Assembly (NCBI RefSeq): GCF_001298525.1
Contig: NZ_CP012678.1
Span: 620,001 to 684,000, forward strand
DNA length: 64,000 nucleotides
From: Psychrobacter urativorans
GTDB lineage: Bacteria > Pseudomonadota > Gammaproteobacteria > Pseudomonadales > Moraxellaceae
Direction of reading: 5' to 3'
Part shown: one piece after another, positions 19,072 through 29,036 of the stretch
Layout: each line of letters starts with the position of its first letter
How positions within the stretch are numbered: position 1 is the first letter of the stretch
Program-made: the position numbers and the translations under genes
Notes under the pieces: model-generated
Databases searched by the model: none
Told to the model about the DNA's origin: nothing
What the model saw: only the letters and a program-made list of their open reading frames with translations

Positions 19072-19781
19072 TGAACACGCTAACAAAATACCTAACTGGT
19101 TTAGGCTTAGGCGCGGCATTAACTTTGACTGCTGGTACCGCTATGGCGGAAGGCGGTTGCGGGACGTTCACCAACGCTGACGGTGTTGTAGAGCATTTAG
19201 CTTGTAGCACAGCGCCTATTGATTTTACCAATAAGGGTTCGCTACAGAACGGTGCGAAGATGTTTATGAACTACTGCGCGGGTTGTCATTCAGCAAAGTA
19301 CGTTCGTCATTCACGCATTGCTAAAGACTTAGAAATACCACCTGAGTTGGTCGAAAAGTACTTGATGGTCACCACCGATCAAATCGGTGATCAAATCAAT
19401 GCTGAAATTGACCCTGAAATTCAAGCGGCATGGTTTGGCGCAGCGCCTCCAGACTTATCGCTTGAAACCAGATTGCGCGGTGATGATTGGGTATATACCT
19501 ATTTATTATCGTTTTATGAGGATCCAAGCCGTCCTTGGGGGGCTAATAACTTAGTGCTTGCCAATGCAGCGATGCCTCATGTGCTGCACAATCTGCAAGA
19601 AAACGTGAGTAAAGAAGAATTTGAAGGCAAAGTAGGTGATTTGGTCAACTATATGGCGTGGATGGCAGAGCCTGTTCGTCATGATCGCCAAGTGATCGGT
19701 TTCTTTGTGATTTTATTCTTATTAGTATTACTCATACCTGTTTATTTACTTAACAAAGAGTTTTGGAAAGACGTTAAGTAA
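19071..19781 (+). CDS. petC: Cytochrome c1
   Basis: 236 residues. Signal peptide about 1-26 (ending AMA), heme c attachment motif CAGCH at 69-73, and a single C-terminal membrane anchor (VIGFFVILFLLVLLIPVYLL) followed by a short cytoplasmic tail. It accepts electrons from the Rieske protein and passes them to a soluble cytochrome c. A sixth-ligand Met may be in AAMPHVL. The ATG overlaps the petB stop. A terminator follows at 19820. Confidence 0.97.
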   Translation: MNTLTKYLTGLGLGAALTLTAGTAMAEGGCGTFTNADGVVEHLACSTAPIDFTNKGSLQNGAKMFMNYCAGCHSAKYVRHSRIAKDLEIPPELVEKYLMVTTDQIGDQINAEIDPEIQAAWFGAAPPDLSLETRLRGDDWVYTYLLSFYEDPSRPWGANNLVLANAAMPHVLHNLQENVSKEEFEGKVGDLVNYMAWMAEPVRHDRQVIGFFVILFLLVLLIPVYLLNKEFWKDVK

Positions 19782-19819
19782 ATTGATAATAAAAGACTAA
19801 TAATTTAGATGTTATATTG

Positions 19820-19846
19820 AGCACTACTTCGGTAGTGCTTTTTATT
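19820..19846 (+). terminator. Terminator after petABC
   Basis: 8-bp perfect stem AGCACTAC / GTAGTGCT closed by a very stable TTCG tetraloop, followed by TTTTTA. Confidence 0.92.
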
Positions 19847-19949
19847 TGCTCATATTCAGTCGATACTAGACGGACTTTACGCTTAGTATCTTGATAAACG
19901 GTCGTGCTTTGTTTACGATAACACCCTTAACTAATAATAATAGGCTTTC

Positions 19950-20564
19950 ATGATTGATGCGAATGACATTCCAAGTAGTCAGCTGATTTTATACGCTGAT
20001 GACGGCTACGATAGTCATGTAGTGCGCCTATTACTTGAAGAAAAGAAGCTGGCTTATTATTTGTCACGCTTGCATTCAGAGCGTCCTGAAGATTTAACCG
20101 AGCTCAACCCCTATCATACTTTACCCGTTTTACAACAACGTGAAATTGCACTGTATGAAATTAATGTTATCTTTGAATACCTTGAAGAACGCTATCACAC
20201 TAGTAAACTGCTGCCTGATACGCCACAAGAGCGTGCACAGTTTCGGCAATTAGCATGGCGAATTCAGCACGACTGGTTGGTACTTGGTAAACGATTATTG
20301 ATGCATCCAGACAGTTTTAATAAGGCGCAGGCAGCAGTTGCTAGGAAACAGCTGGCTGATTCTTTGGTTACCTTATCGCCTCTATTTGCGCATAAATCGT
20401 ATTTTATGGCGGATGATTTTGGCTGGTGTGATGTGCTGCTCGCACCGCTATTATGGCGCTTAGATGAGATGGGTATTGTCTTACCACCTGCTATCAGCCG
20501 TCCACTGCTCGACTACCAAACTCGAATATTTGAACGTAAAAGCTTTCAAGCCAGTATTCGTTAA
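19950..20564 (+). CDS. sspA: Stringent starvation protein A (GST-fold)
   Basis: 204 residues. Thioredoxin-like N-terminal GST domain (LILYADDGYDSHVVRLLLEE, then NPYHTLPVL with the cis-Pro) and an all-helical C-terminal domain. SspA binds RNA polymerase and helps stationary-phase and acid-stress transcription in E. coli. It lies after petABC and 175 bp before sspB, an order common in gammaproteobacteria. A general glutathione S-transferase is the alternative, but the neighbour sspB supports SspA. Confidence 0.9.
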   Translation: MIDANDIPSSQLILYADDGYDSHVVRLLLEEKKLAYYLSRLHSERPEDLTELNPYHTLPVLQQREIALYEINVIFEYLEERYHTSKLLPDTPQERAQFRQLAWRIQHDWLVLGKRLLMHPDSFNKAQAAVARKQLADSLVTLSPLFAHKSYFMADDFGWCDVLLAPLLWRLDEMGIVLPPAISRPLLDYQTRIFERKSFQASIR

Positions 20565-20739
20565 TTAAGATTCTCAGATTCTATTTTCTCAGACTTTAGT
20601 TAGGTCATGAAAAATAAAATTAGGCTCCTATTTATCATTAGTATCCTTTATCATTATTTTAATTTGTTATTGATATCCATAATCTAAGCGATAAATAATT
20701 CAACAAACATGCCATCACATCAATATAGGAAACCAGACC

Positions 20740-21183
20740 ATGAGCGATACCCTCACTTCTATCTCACCGACCCGCCCATATATGGTGCGCGCGCTTTATC
20801 AATGGATAGAGGATAACGCGCTCACGCCTTATCTAATGGTCGATGCCACTGCTAAAAATGTGCAAATACCAACTGAACACGTACAAGACGGACGTATTGT
20901 GCTTAATATTGCCAGCCGTGCTACGGGTAATATGAGTATGGAAAACGACTATATTCATTTTAGTGCGCGTTTTGGTGGTGTATCGCAAGAAATTTGGGTA
21001 CCACTTATTGCAGTGCTGGGTATTTATGCCAAAGAGAATCAGCAAGGAATGTTCTTTGATCCTGATGAGTACGATAATTATCAGCCTGAAAAGGATTCGA
21101 CTATATCATCTATAGAAAATAATACGCCAGATGCTCCTAAGCCTAAGCGTGACAATAAAGCTGGGCTAAAAGTTCTAAAATAA
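20740..21183 (+). CDS. sspB: ClpXP adaptor SspB
   Basis: 147 residues. SspB delivers ssrA-tagged proteins to the ClpXP protease. The folded domain is clear (RPYMVRALYQWIEDNALTPY, DGRIVLNIA, FSARFGG, WVPLIAVLGIYA), followed by a disordered acidic-to-basic linker and a short C-terminal tail (AGLKVLK) that resembles the ClpX-binding tail of E. coli SspB. ATAGGA precedes the ATG at some distance. It converges on dcd across a shared terminator. Confidence 0.94.
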   Translation: MSDTLTSISPTRPYMVRALYQWIEDNALTPYLMVDATAKNVQIPTEHVQDGRIVLNIASRATGNMSMENDYIHFSARFGGVSQEIWVPLIAVLGIYAKENQQGMFFDPDEYDNYQPEKDSTISSIENNTPDAPKPKRDNKAGLKVLK

Positions 21184-21202
21184 TAAGCACTGCTATAAGC
21201 AT

Positions 21203-21241
21203 AAAAAAAGCTGAGTGTATTTGATACACTCAGCTTTTTTG
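21203..21241. terminator. Bidirectional terminator between sspB and dcd
   Basis: About 13-bp perfect stem (AAGCTGAGTGTAT and complement) with A-tract on the left and T-tract on the right. Confidence 0.92.
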
Positions 21242-21261
21242 CATTTAAAACTTAGTTGTTA

Positions 21262-21837
21262 TTAAGTTTTTGGCAGGGTCACACCGGTTTGACCTTGGTA
21301 CTTACCGCCACGATCTTTGTAGCTGGTCTCACAGACATCGTCAGCATCACTTTGGAAAAACAGCATTTGTGCCACGCCTTCACCGGCGTAAATACGTGCT
21401 GGTAAGTTAGTGGTATTACTAAATTCCAAGGTCACATGCCCTTCCCACTCAGGCTCAAGCGGGGTGACGTTGACGATAATACCGCAGCGCGCATATGTTG
21501 ATTTACCTAAACAGATAGTCAATACATCACGTGGAATGCGGAAATACTCAACCGTGCGTGCTAGAGCGAAGGAATTCGGCGGGATAATACATTCATCACC
21601 AACGATATCAATAAAACTTCTTTCATCGAAGTTTTTAGGGTCAACCACCACGGAATGGACATTGGTAAAGACTTTGAACTCAGGGGCGCAGCGCACATCG
21701 TAACCATAGCTTGACGTACCATAGCTGACCAGACGCTCACCTTTATCATTAAAGCGTACTTGACCGGCTTCAAATGGCTCAATCATGCCATGTTCTTCGG
21801 CTTGCTGACGTATCCAGCGGTCAGATTTGATAGACAT
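21262..21837 (-). CDS. dcd: dCTP deaminase
   Basis: 191 residues, full length. Deaminates dCTP to dUTP, the main route to dTMP in many proteobacteria. Family motifs: [25 protein letters not shown] (catalytic Glu) and [25 protein letters not shown] lies upstream of the ATG at 21837. It is 111 bp downstream of the Mrp-type gene on the same strand; the two are often neighbours in proteobacteria. Confidence 0.97.
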   Translation of the reverse strand: MSIKSDRWIRQQAEEHGMIEPFEAGQVRFNDKGERLVSYGTSSYGYDVRCAPEFKVFTNVHSVVVDPKNFDERSFIDIVGDECIIPPNSFALARTVEYFRIPRDVLTICLGKSTYARCGIIVNVTPLEPEWEGHVTLEFSNTTNLPARIYAGEGVAQMLFFQSDADDVCETSYKDRGGKYQGQTGVTLPKT

Positions 21838-21948
21838 TGTTCTTCCTTAGCAAAGGGTAAATAGCGATGATTATACGGAATTGTCGCTAAAATTTATAGC
21901 GTCGCGACGGTTTAAAGCGAACAAATCACAAGGATGATTTTTTATGGC

Positions 21949-23166
21949 TTAAAAAATCCGCTTATCATCGACAGGCTTAGCGAATTTCTCAATATTGACT
22001 TCGATGTTTTTGGCAATGCTTATATAGTACGGCGCAAATTCATCATTAACCAACACACTTGGCTCACCTTTATCTACCTGAGCGCGAATACCGCTGGCGA
22101 GCGGCAGCTGTCCTAATAATGGCACACGGTACTGCTCAGCAATACGTTCACCACCACCTTCACCAAAAATGGCTTCGGTATGCTGACAGTTACTACAAGT
22201 GTGTAGCGCCATATTTTCTACCACACCCAAAACTGGAATATGGGTTTTATTAAACATCTCGATACCTTTTTGGGCATCGAGTAAAGCAATATGCTGCGGC
22301 GTGGTAACAATAACAGCACCAGTCACCGGAATACGCTGCGCCAGTGTCAACTGAATATCACCGGTACCTGGTGGCATATCAATGACTAAATAGTCAAGCT
22401 GCGGCCAGTTGGTTTGGTTATACAACTGCATCAACGCACCCGTGGCTTTTGGTCCGCGCCATGCAACAGGAACACTATCGCCCTCAAGTAAGCTGCCAAT
22501 AGACAGCATTGCTAAACCATGCGCATCGATGGGAACGAATTGCTCGTTTTCTAGCTCGGGTTTCACATTAGCAACACCTAGCATTGCGGGCATACTGGGT
22601 CCATAAATATCCGCATCAAGTACACCAACCCGGTTACCAAGCTTTTGTAACGCCAAGGCAATATTAACGGTCGTGGTTGATTTGCCAACGCCACCTTTAC
22701 CCGATGCCACCACAATAATATGGCGAATATGCGGATGTGGAGACAATGATGCTTGTGTAGGAGCCGCTTTAGTAATCGGTGGTTCTGCTTCTGTTTTCGG
22801 CTTTGTGGCTACTGTTGGCTTATGACTCATTGCATCGGTGGTTTTTGGCATCTGTTTAGGCAAGGTTGATTCTGCGCCTTTAGCCGGTGCTGGCAGTCGT
22901 ACATTCATGTGAATGGCTTTGATACCATGCATATGTAGCAGTGACCCAAGCTCTTGCTGGATAATTTCAGGGTCGCAGCCGACCGGTAAACGCAAATCAA
23001 GCGTCAGCTCATCGCCATCACGCTTAAGCCCAGTTACCATGGTGGCAATGCTCATCTTATCCACTTGATAGCTCGATAGCACTTTATCAATGGCGCTATC
23101 AAGCGCGGCTTGCTGTTGCGGGGTTTCAGATTTTGAGGATGATATTTTTTTGATGAAGTTAAACAT
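21949..23166 (-). CDS. apbC: Mrp/ApbC-type iron-sulfur carrier ATPase
   Basis: 405 residues. N-terminal MIP18/DUF59 domain (about 20-92), a Pro/Lys/Thr-rich linker (about 93-145), then the ParA/MinD-like ATPase with deviant Walker A GKGGVGKST (156-164). A CxxC (TCSNCQH) in the C-terminal third is the expected site for a bridging [4Fe-4S] cluster in the dimer. The family carries Fe-S clusters to apo-proteins in the cytoplasm. GAAGGT precedes the ATG. Upstream of dcd on the same strand. Confidence 0.93.
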   Translation of the reverse strand: MFNFIKKISSSKSETPQQQAALDSAIDKVLSSYQVDKMSIATMVTGLKRDGDELTLDLRLPVGCDPEIIQQELGSLLHMHGIKAIHMNVRLPAPAKGAESTLPKQMPKTTDAMSHKPTVATKPKTEAEPPITKAAPTQASLSPHPHIRHIIVVASGKGGVGKSTTTVNIALALQKLGNRVGVLDADIYGPSMPAMLGVANVKPELENEQFVPIDAHGLAMLSIGSLLEGDSVPVAWRGPKATGALMQLYNQTNWPQLDYLVIDMPPGTGDIQLTLAQRIPVTGAVIVTTPQHIALLDAQKGIEMFNKTHIPVLGVVENMALHTCSNCQHTEAIFGEGGGERIAEQYRVPLLGQLPLASGIRAQVDKGEPSVLVNDEFAPYYISIAKNIEVNIEKFAKPVDDKRIF

Positions 23167-23280
23167 AGTTACCTTCGCTGTCGATATGAGTATATTGGCT
23201 ATGACTATAAATAGGTCAAATGAGGAGAACGGATATTATTAATCAATAAACGATACTATTAATCACATAAGTAATCATAC

Positions 23281-23324
23281 CAGTGTAGCCGAATTAAACC
23301 TATAAAAAAACCACAACGCCAGTA
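23281..23324. repeat. 44-bp direct repeat, copy downstream of mgtE
   Basis: Identical in all 44 bases to 24931-24974. This copy carries only one arm of the terminator that is complete at the other copy, so it looks like the displaced duplicate. Confidence 0.95.
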
Positions 23325-23347
23325 GGTCTCATTTTCTAATAATGCAT

Positions 23348-24685
23348 TTATACCACTAAAAACTTGGAAGCAATAAACAGATAAATAACCACGCCTGAGG
23401 CATCACATACTGACGTTATTAAAGGCGCACTAGCAGTTGCAGGATCAAAACCCATTTTATTAAGCACAAACGGCAGGCTCATGCCAATCACACAACCAAT
23501 CATCACCACGCACATCATACTGAGTGCCAACACCAAAGACACCACTTCATCACCACGAATATAACCAATAATGGAGATGGCGACTGCCATCGTGCCACCC
23601 AATAACAGCGCCACCATCGCTTCTCGGCTCAGTAGTGAAAACCAGTCACGCATCACCACATCACCCGTTGCTAAAGCGCGCACCATCAAGGTAGCGGACT
23701 GTGAACCGGCATTACCACCACTATCCACTAAGAGTGGTAAGAAAAATACCAATACTAAATTAGCAGCAATGACATCTTCAAAGTGCGCAATACCCAACCC
23801 AGAAAACAGATTACCGAATACCAAAAAAACCAGCCAGAACACGCGCTTACGATATAAAACCCCAATACTGACGTCTTTAAGTCTACCCACCATAGTGGAC
23901 ACCCCGCCCGACTTGTGGAAGTCATCGGTGGCTTCATCACTAGCGACATCCATCGCATCATCGTGAGTGACAATACCCACTAATGCGCCACCATCATCAA
24001 TAACTGGTAATGCAATCAAATCATAACGCGCCACCATTTTAGCCACGTCTTCTTGGTCTTCATTCACATTAGATGAGACTATAGCGCTGACCATAATATC
24101 GCGAATTAATTGCTCTGGCGCTGCTAAAATTAATGTCCTTAGCGATACAACCCCAAGCAACTTGCGCTGTTCATCAATCACATAGGCATGATAAATGGTT
24201 TCCGCATCAGGCGCTTCCAGTCTTAAAGCCGCCAAAGCTTCAGTGACATCCATTTGGATACCTAAAGTCGCATAGTCTGATGTCATCAACGCGCCAGCCG
24301 TACCTTCTTCATAAGCTGCCAGCCTACGAATATCTTCACGCTTTGCTTGAGCAAGTGCTGGCAGTAAAGTATCACGTTGGTCTTGGTTTAAACATTTATA
24401 TAAGTCAGCGCGTTCATCAGCAGGCATCTCGCCCACTAATCTTGCCATACTATCCCTTGGAAACTCCTGTGCTAATGCCACCTGAATATCGGTGTTTACA
24501 TAAGAAAAAACCGTTGAACGATTAGGCAAACGCTCTAGCAACTGCCAAGCAAGCGCAGGCTTAATTAACGCTAACACGTCAGCAATATCAATAGGGCGTA
24601 GGGTTTTAACCTGAATGAATGCTTCATCAAACTGCTGCTGCTCTATGGCGTTGCTTAACCTCAACGCGAGGGCTTTATTACTCAT
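23348..24685 (-). CDS. mgtE: Magnesium transporter MgtE
   Basis: 445 residues. Three parts are visible: an N-terminal helical superhelix domain (about 1-125, including LLERLPN and ADERADLYKCL), a tandem CBS domain pair (about 130-250, ending IVTHDDAMDVASDEATDDF), and five hydrophobic membrane segments from about 275. MgtE is a Mg2+-gated inner-membrane channel; LLVDSGGNAGSQSATLMVRAL is the conserved pore-region segment. GGAG lies nine bases before the ATG. The gene is flanked by an exact 44-bp direct repeat, and a terminator hairpin sits about 45 bp before its start codon, so its transcription may be attenuated. Confidence 0.95.
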   Translation of the reverse strand: MSNKALALRLSNAIEQQQFDEAFIQVKTLRPIDIADVLALIKPALAWQLLERLPNRSTVFSYVNTDIQVALAQEFPRDSMARLVGEMPADERADLYKCLNQDQRDTLLPALAQAKREDIRRLAAYEEGTAGALMTSDYATLGIQMDVTEALAALRLEAPDAETIYHAYVIDEQRKLLGVVSLRTLILAAPEQLIRDIMVSAIVSSNVNEDQEDVAKMVARYDLIALPVIDDGGALVGIVTHDDAMDVASDEATDDFHKSGGVSTMVGRLKDVSIGVLYRKRVFWLVFLVFGNLFSGLGIAHFEDVIAANLVLVFFLPLLVDSGGNAGSQSATLMVRALATGDVVMRDWFSLLSREAMVALLLGGTMAVAISIIGYIRGDEVVSLVLALSMMCVVMIGCVIGMSLPFVLNKMGFDPATASAPLITSVCDASGVVIYLFIASKFLVV

Positions 24686-24727
24686 TCTTTTTTACTCCGT
24701 ACTATACTAAAACCGTGCCGCGAACCA

Positions 24728-24754
24728 TAAAAAAAGAGCCAATATCATTGGCTC
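24728..24754 (-). terminator. Terminator hairpin in the mgtE leader
   Basis: Perfect 8-bp stem GAGCCAAT / ATTGGCTC with a 3-base loop and, on the minus strand, a run of seven T. It ends about 43 bp before the mgtE ATG and no complete gene lies between it and the previous terminator, so it could be an attenuator or the end of a small RNA. Confidence 0.8.
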
Positions 24755-24930
24755 AAATTAGAATGGATTGAAGTTTAACTTTCTCTTTTTATAACGTTAA
24801 ACGGTTGATTTAAAAATTTTTATTATTATGGTATTAATAATATGCTCATTAATGGTAGCTGCCATAAACGACGATGATGATATTTATGATTAAACAGATG
24901 GAATAGAATCTTTCTGTCTAGCCATCGATA

Positions 24931-24974
24931 CAGTGTAGCCGAATTAAACCTATAAAAAAACCACAACGCCAGTA
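24931..24974. repeat. 44-bp direct repeat, copy upstream of mgtE
   Basis: Exact copy of 23281-23324. It includes the A-run and left arm of the terminator at 24953-24990. Confidence 0.95.
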
Positions 24975-24990
24975 ATACCGACCTTGTGGT
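24953..24990 (-). terminator. Terminator after 3-hydroxybutyrate dehydrogenase
   Basis: 7-bp stem ACCACAA / TTGTGGT with a T7 run on the minus strand, about 80 bp beyond the dehydrogenase stop. Confidence 0.7.
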
Positions 24991-25071
24991 GATTTCACAC
25001 TTATTTTTATTTTTTATGATGGTTGTTTTATAAAAAATGGCACTTAAAACCACTTATTTTAAAAATGGCAA

Positions 25072-25872
25072 CTATCTCATGCACCAACCATGGCTGGCGT
25101 TAATAGACTGACCGGTAAAGACGTTGGTTGGGAATGCTGCTAAAAATAATGCGGTTTGTGACACATCTTCAATGGTCGTAAACTCTTTATTTAGCGTATT
25201 AGCAAGCAAGATATCATTGACGACCGCTTCTTCACTAATGCCTTTTTCTTTCGCTTGTAGCGGAATTTGGTCATTAACCATGGCTGTTTTCACAAAGCCT
25301 GGAGAAATCATATGCGAGCGTACGTTATATGGCGCACCTTCTTTAGCCACTGCACGACATAAGCCAAGTAAACCATGCTTTGCTGTAATATATGGAGCTT
25401 TAAATAGTGACGCATCATGAGCATGGATGGAGCCGATATAAATAATTGTGCCGCCCTTATTGTCTTTATACATATATTCTACAGCCGCTTTAGTGGTCAA
25501 AAAGCCACCATCTAAATGCGTTGCTAATAGATTTTTCCAGTTCTCAAAGGTCATTTTAGTAATCGGGTCAATGAGCTGAATACCAGCGTTAGAGACCAAA
25601 ATATCAATGCCACCAAATGTATCGACAAGCTGTTTAACGCCATTATTAACGGCATCTTCTAAACGAACATCCATATCAATCACAATGGCTTTACCGCCTG
25701 CTTTGGTGATGATATCAACGGTTTCTTGCGCGCCTGCAACATTGATATCTGCAACACCAATAGCGGCGCCAGCTTTAGCATACGTTTCTGCGATATCACG
25801 TCCGATACCTGCTGCTGCGCCAGTAATTAAGGCTACCTTGCCTGTTAAATCTTGTTGTATTTGGGTCGCCAT
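25072..25872 (-). CDS. 3-hydroxybutyrate dehydrogenase
   Basis: 266 residues, short-chain dehydrogenase. NAD-binding TGAAAGIG near the N-terminus, NAG motif (SNAGIQ) and catalytic Ser / YxxxK ([16 protein letters not shown]). The H-A-H-D segment after the catalytic Ser region and the C-terminal ASHGWCMR resemble D-3-hydroxybutyrate dehydrogenase, which oxidises 3-hydroxybutyrate to acetoacetate in PHB or ketone-body use. AAGGACAATAT precedes the ATG. No PHB genes are adjacent. The specificity is inferred from these segments; another SDR substrate is possible but less likely. Confidence 0.85.
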   Translation of the reverse strand: MATQIQQDLTGKVALITGAAAGIGRDIAETYAKAGAAIGVADINVAGAQETVDIITKAGGKAIVIDMDVRLEDAVNNGVKQLVDTFGGIDILVSNAGIQLIDPITKMTFENWKNLLATHLDGGFLTTKAAVEYMYKDNKGGTIIYIGSIHAHDASLFKAPYITAKHGLLGLCRAVAKEGAPYNVRSHMISPGFVKTAMVNDQIPLQAKEKGISEEAVVNDILLANTLNKEFTTIEDVSQTALFLAAFPTNVFTGQSINASHGWCMR

Positions 25873-26684
25873 ATATTGTCCTTATTATGGGTAAGTGTGG
25901 TGATAGTAGTCATACGCAAAGGTTATGGCAGGCAGTTGACTTGTGCCATCATTGTTGGGTTTTGACGCTATACCAAGGGTTAACACGCAAAAGACATCCT
26001 TCTTATTGCGCGGCTTTGAATAAAAAGCAGGCGGTTAAGTGCCGCTATTCTTTAGAATATGTGATAAATATTTGAATGTGCTTAGAGTGTATTTTGAGTA
26101 TAATTTTTTAGATATAATGTTTCTTATAGGTCATCAATAGATGATAAATAAATCGTGCGATTGTAATAGGTGCGAGGGGTCAGGCGTTGGTATCGATAAA
26201 ACGGTTACAATCAAGACAGTTACAATTGACTGAGATTGAATCGTCTTAGACTAGCAATAACTTAATAGACGTTATGATTAGCCTCTGATTTAACAGGAGG
26301 ACTAAAAATAATGTATAGCGCAGGCTGACATCCATCCGTTGGATTTGGCGTTCACTTAATATAAACCATTTATCAAACGATTGCAGGTTAATTTTTGCTT
26401 ATTATTCAATGAACAAAGTTATAGACCATACAATAAAAAGTTATGGTTATTTGTTGACGGTATTTATTAATAAATATGATGTATAAGTATACTCAGTATA
26501 GAGTTAATTACTAACCAACGTCACATATTTGGCAGAATTACGGTATTATAGGCACAATTTTTAACTTTTATAGCATAACGCTATACAGATAACAACAGCG
26601 CGTCTACCAATAGCTAGCCATACATAGATGGCATAGCGGATTGAGACGCTTGATAATTAATCGGTTCATACTTTGATATAGGTG
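25873..26684. other. 812-bp gap upstream of metG
   Basis: The largest gap in the window. The 62-codon frame at 25887-26075 has no recognisable features. At 26297-26328 a strong AGGAGG site precedes a five-codon frame (MYSAG then stop). An AT-rich stretch (about 26430-26540) probably contains the metG promoter, but no box pair is convincing. Nothing else identified. Confidence 0.45.
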
Positions 26685-28784
26685 ATGAAAGTGCGTGAGA
26701 TTTTAGTAACCAGTGCCCTGCCCTACGCCAATGGCGACATTCATTTGGGGCATCTTGTAGAGTATATCCAAACCGATATTTGGGTGCGGGCGATGAAGGC
26801 ACAAGGTCATAAGGTTACTTATGTCTGCGCGGATGATGCGCATGGCACTGCCATCATGCTCAAAGCCGAAGACAATGGCATCACGCCAGAACAACAAATT
26901 GCTAATGTGCAAGCGGCACATGAAGCAGATTTTGCTAAATTCCTAATTAACTTTGATAATTATCACTCCACTCATTCTGCCGAAAATAAGGAATGTTCTG
27001 AGCTGATTTATCGTCGTTTAAGAGATGCAGGGCATATCTCTACGCGTGATGTTGAGCAGTTATTTGACCCTGAAAAGCAGCTGTTTTTAGCAGACCGTTT
27101 TGTCAAAGGTACATGCCCTGAGTGCGCCGCGCCCGATCAATATGGCGACAACTGTGAAGTATGCGGTACAACCTATGACGCAACTGAATTAAAAAATCCG
27201 CAATCTACCTTATCTAACGCGACGCCTGTGCTTAAAACCTCTAAGCATTATTTCTTTGACTTGCCAGAGTTTGAGCAATTCTTAAAAGATTGGACGCGTA
27301 GTGACAATCGTCTGCAAGTATCGGTCGCTAATAAACTACAAGAATGGTTTGATGCTGGTTTGACCAGTTGGGATATCTCACGCGATGCGCCCTACTTTGG
27401 TTTTCAAATTCCGGATACGCCAAGTGATGAGCCAGAAAAATACTTTTATGTCTGGTTAGATGCGCCTGTCGGCTATATGGCAAGCTTTAAAAACTTGTGT
27501 GAAAAACGTGCTGGTAGCGATGAAGCGCTTGATTTTGACCATTACTGGATGCAAGAAAACGAGCACAAAACTGAGGTTTATCACTTCATTGGTAAAGACA
27601 TTGTTTACTTCCATGCATTATTTTGGCCAGCCATGCTTGCTGGTAGTGAGTTCCGCACCCCAACCGGTGTCTTTGCTCATGGCTTCTTGATGGTCAATGG
27701 CGAAAAAATGAGTAAGTCACGTGGCACCTTTATTAAAGCCGATACTTACGCTGAGCATTTACATCCTGAATATCTGCGCTATTATTTCGCCAGTAAACTG
27801 TCTGATAAAGTCGAAGATATCAACCTTGATTTAGAAGACTTTATGCAAAAAGTCAACTCTGACTTAGTCGGTAAAGTCGTCAATATCGCCAGTCGCAGCG
27901 CTGGGTTTTTGGTCAAAAAATATGACGGTATGCTGACAGATATCTGCGCTGAACCAAATTTATTAGCCGATATTACCAAAACGGGCGATGAAATTGCCGC
28001 GGCTTATGAAAACCGAGAATTCTCGCGTGCTATGCGTCTGATTATGCAATGCGCGGATAAAGCCAATGAATATATCGATGAGAAAAAACCGTGGGCGCTT
28101 GCCAAGGTTGAAGGCGCAGAGCAAGAAGTACAAGATGTCTGCTCGGTGGCAATCAATATCTTCCGTCAATTGATGGTATATCTGGCGCCTGTATTACCTG
28201 AGCTGACCGCCAATGCCAAAGAGTTTTTAAATATTGATGATTTAAGTTTTGCTAGCCGCAATGAGTGGCTACTTGGTCATCAAATTAATAAATTTAAACC
28301 GTTAATGCAGCGTATTGAGGAAAAAGACGTTGCCGCGATGGTTGAGGATTCTAAAGCCTCATTAGGCGTTACCTCAGACGCCGCTGTTGACGCTGCTAAA
28401 CCTGCCGCCACTGATAAAGCTACCAAGGCAAGTGTAGATAATACTGAGCAAACCGACTATATAGGCATTGATGACTTTGCCAAAGTTGAGATGAAGGTTG
28501 CTCATGTCTTGGCGTGCAATCACGTTGAAGGCGCGGATAAACTGCTACAGTTCACCTTAGATGTGGGTGAAGCACAAACACGTAATGTCTTTAGCGGGAT
28601 TCGTAAGTTTTATGAGCCAGAGCAATTGCTTGATAAAAAGGTTATTTGCGTGACCAATCTTGCCCCGCGTAAGATGAAGTTTGGTATCTCAGAAGGGATG
28701 ATATTGTCCGCAGGCGATCCAAAAACCACACTTGTCGTGATTACCCTACCGGACGCTGCGGTTATTGGTGATACACTGGCATAA
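26685..28784 (+). CDS. metG: Methionyl-tRNA synthetase
   Basis: About 699 residues. Charges tRNA-Met with methionine. Class I signatures: [15 protein letters not shown] (HIGH-type motif) at the N-terminus and GEKMSKSRG (KMSKS) at about 341-349. A zinc knuckle [17 protein letters not shown] lies in the connective peptide. The C-terminal 105 residues form a Trbp111-type tRNA-binding domain ([20 protein letters not shown] ... [19 protein letters not shown]), joined by an Ala/Thr-rich linker. A GTG at 26682 is also possible; ATG at 26685 is the simplest start, with only a weak Shine-Dalgarno. Ends before a terminator. Confidence 0.97.
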   Translation: MKVREILVTSALPYANGDIHLGHLVEYIQTDIWVRAMKAQGHKVTYVCADDAHGTAIMLKAEDNGITPEQQIANVQAAHEADFAKFLINFDNYHSTHSAENKECSELIYRRLRDAGHISTRDVEQLFDPEKQLFLADRFVKGTCPECAAPDQYGDNCEVCGTTYDATELKNPQSTLSNATPVLKTSKHYFFDLPEFEQFLKDWTRSDNRLQVSVANKLQEWFDAGLTSWDISRDAPYFGFQIPDTPSDEPEKYFYVWLDAPVGYMASFKNLCEKRAGSDEALDFDHYWMQENEHKTEVYHFIGKDIVYFHALFWPAMLAGSEFRTPTGVFAHGFLMVNGEKMSKSRGTFIKADTYAEHLHPEYLRYYFASKLSDKVEDINLDLEDFMQKVNSDLVGKVVNIASRSAGFLVKKYDGMLTDICAEPNLLADITKTGDEIAAAYENREFSRAMRLIMQCADKANEYIDEKKPWALAKVEGAEQEVQDVCSVAINIFRQLMVYLAPVLPELTANAKEFLNIDDLSFASRNEWLLGHQINKFKPLMQRIEEKDVAAMVEDSKASLGVTSDAAVDAAKPAATDKATKASVDNTEQTDYIGIDDFAKVEMKVAHVLACNHVEGADKLLQFTLDVGEAQTRNVFSGIRKFYEPEQLLDKKVICVTNLAPRKMKFGISEGMILSAGDPKTTLVVITLPDAAVIGDTLA

Positions 28785-28827
28785 TGTGAGTAAAATATCC
28801 GCTTTAATACCTACAAGTAATAAATAC

Positions 28828-28858
28828 AAAAAAGATGTCTTTATGGCATCTTTTTTTA
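28828..28858 (+). terminator. Terminator after metG
   Basis: Stem AAAAAGATG / CATCTTTTT with T-tract, about 45 bp beyond the metG stop. Confidence 0.88.
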
Positions 28859-29036
28859 TAAGCTACCAAAAGTACTATTATCAAAACGAGTGTGGCTGAA
28901 TTTTTGATTGCGATAAGTGTTATTACTGTCATAATATAGTCATCTTAAGAATATGCCTAACCCCTTTTATGTTAGTCCGCTCAGCTTATCTTGACGGGTC
29001 TAGCTTGCACCTTCTAATCGACGAGTTAAACTAATA

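Larger units (their letters stand above)
24686..25071 (-). other. mgtE leader region
   Basis: 386 bp between the dehydrogenase and mgtE. From right to left it contains the dehydrogenase terminator (24953-24990), the 44-bp repeat, about 175 bp of AT-rich sequence and a second terminator hairpin just before mgtE. The open frame at 24826-25053 runs through the first terminator and is not credible. Confidence 0.5.

Noticed and set aside
24686..24954. Known M-box magnesium riboswitch in front of mgtE
   Set aside because: I could not find the conserved M-box core; only the terminator is supported.
23281..24974. 44-bp repeats as insertion-sequence target duplications
   Set aside because: Far too long for a target duplication and no transposase lies between them; only mgtE does.
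24826..25053. 75-codon minus-strand frame between the dehydrogenase and mgtE
   Set aside because: It runs through a working terminator and the 44-bp repeat and contains no recognisable sequence.
25887..26075. 62-codon plus-strand frame (with several Cys and His) upstream of metG
   Set aside because: No ribosome site and no Cys/His spacing of a zinc finger; treated as chance.
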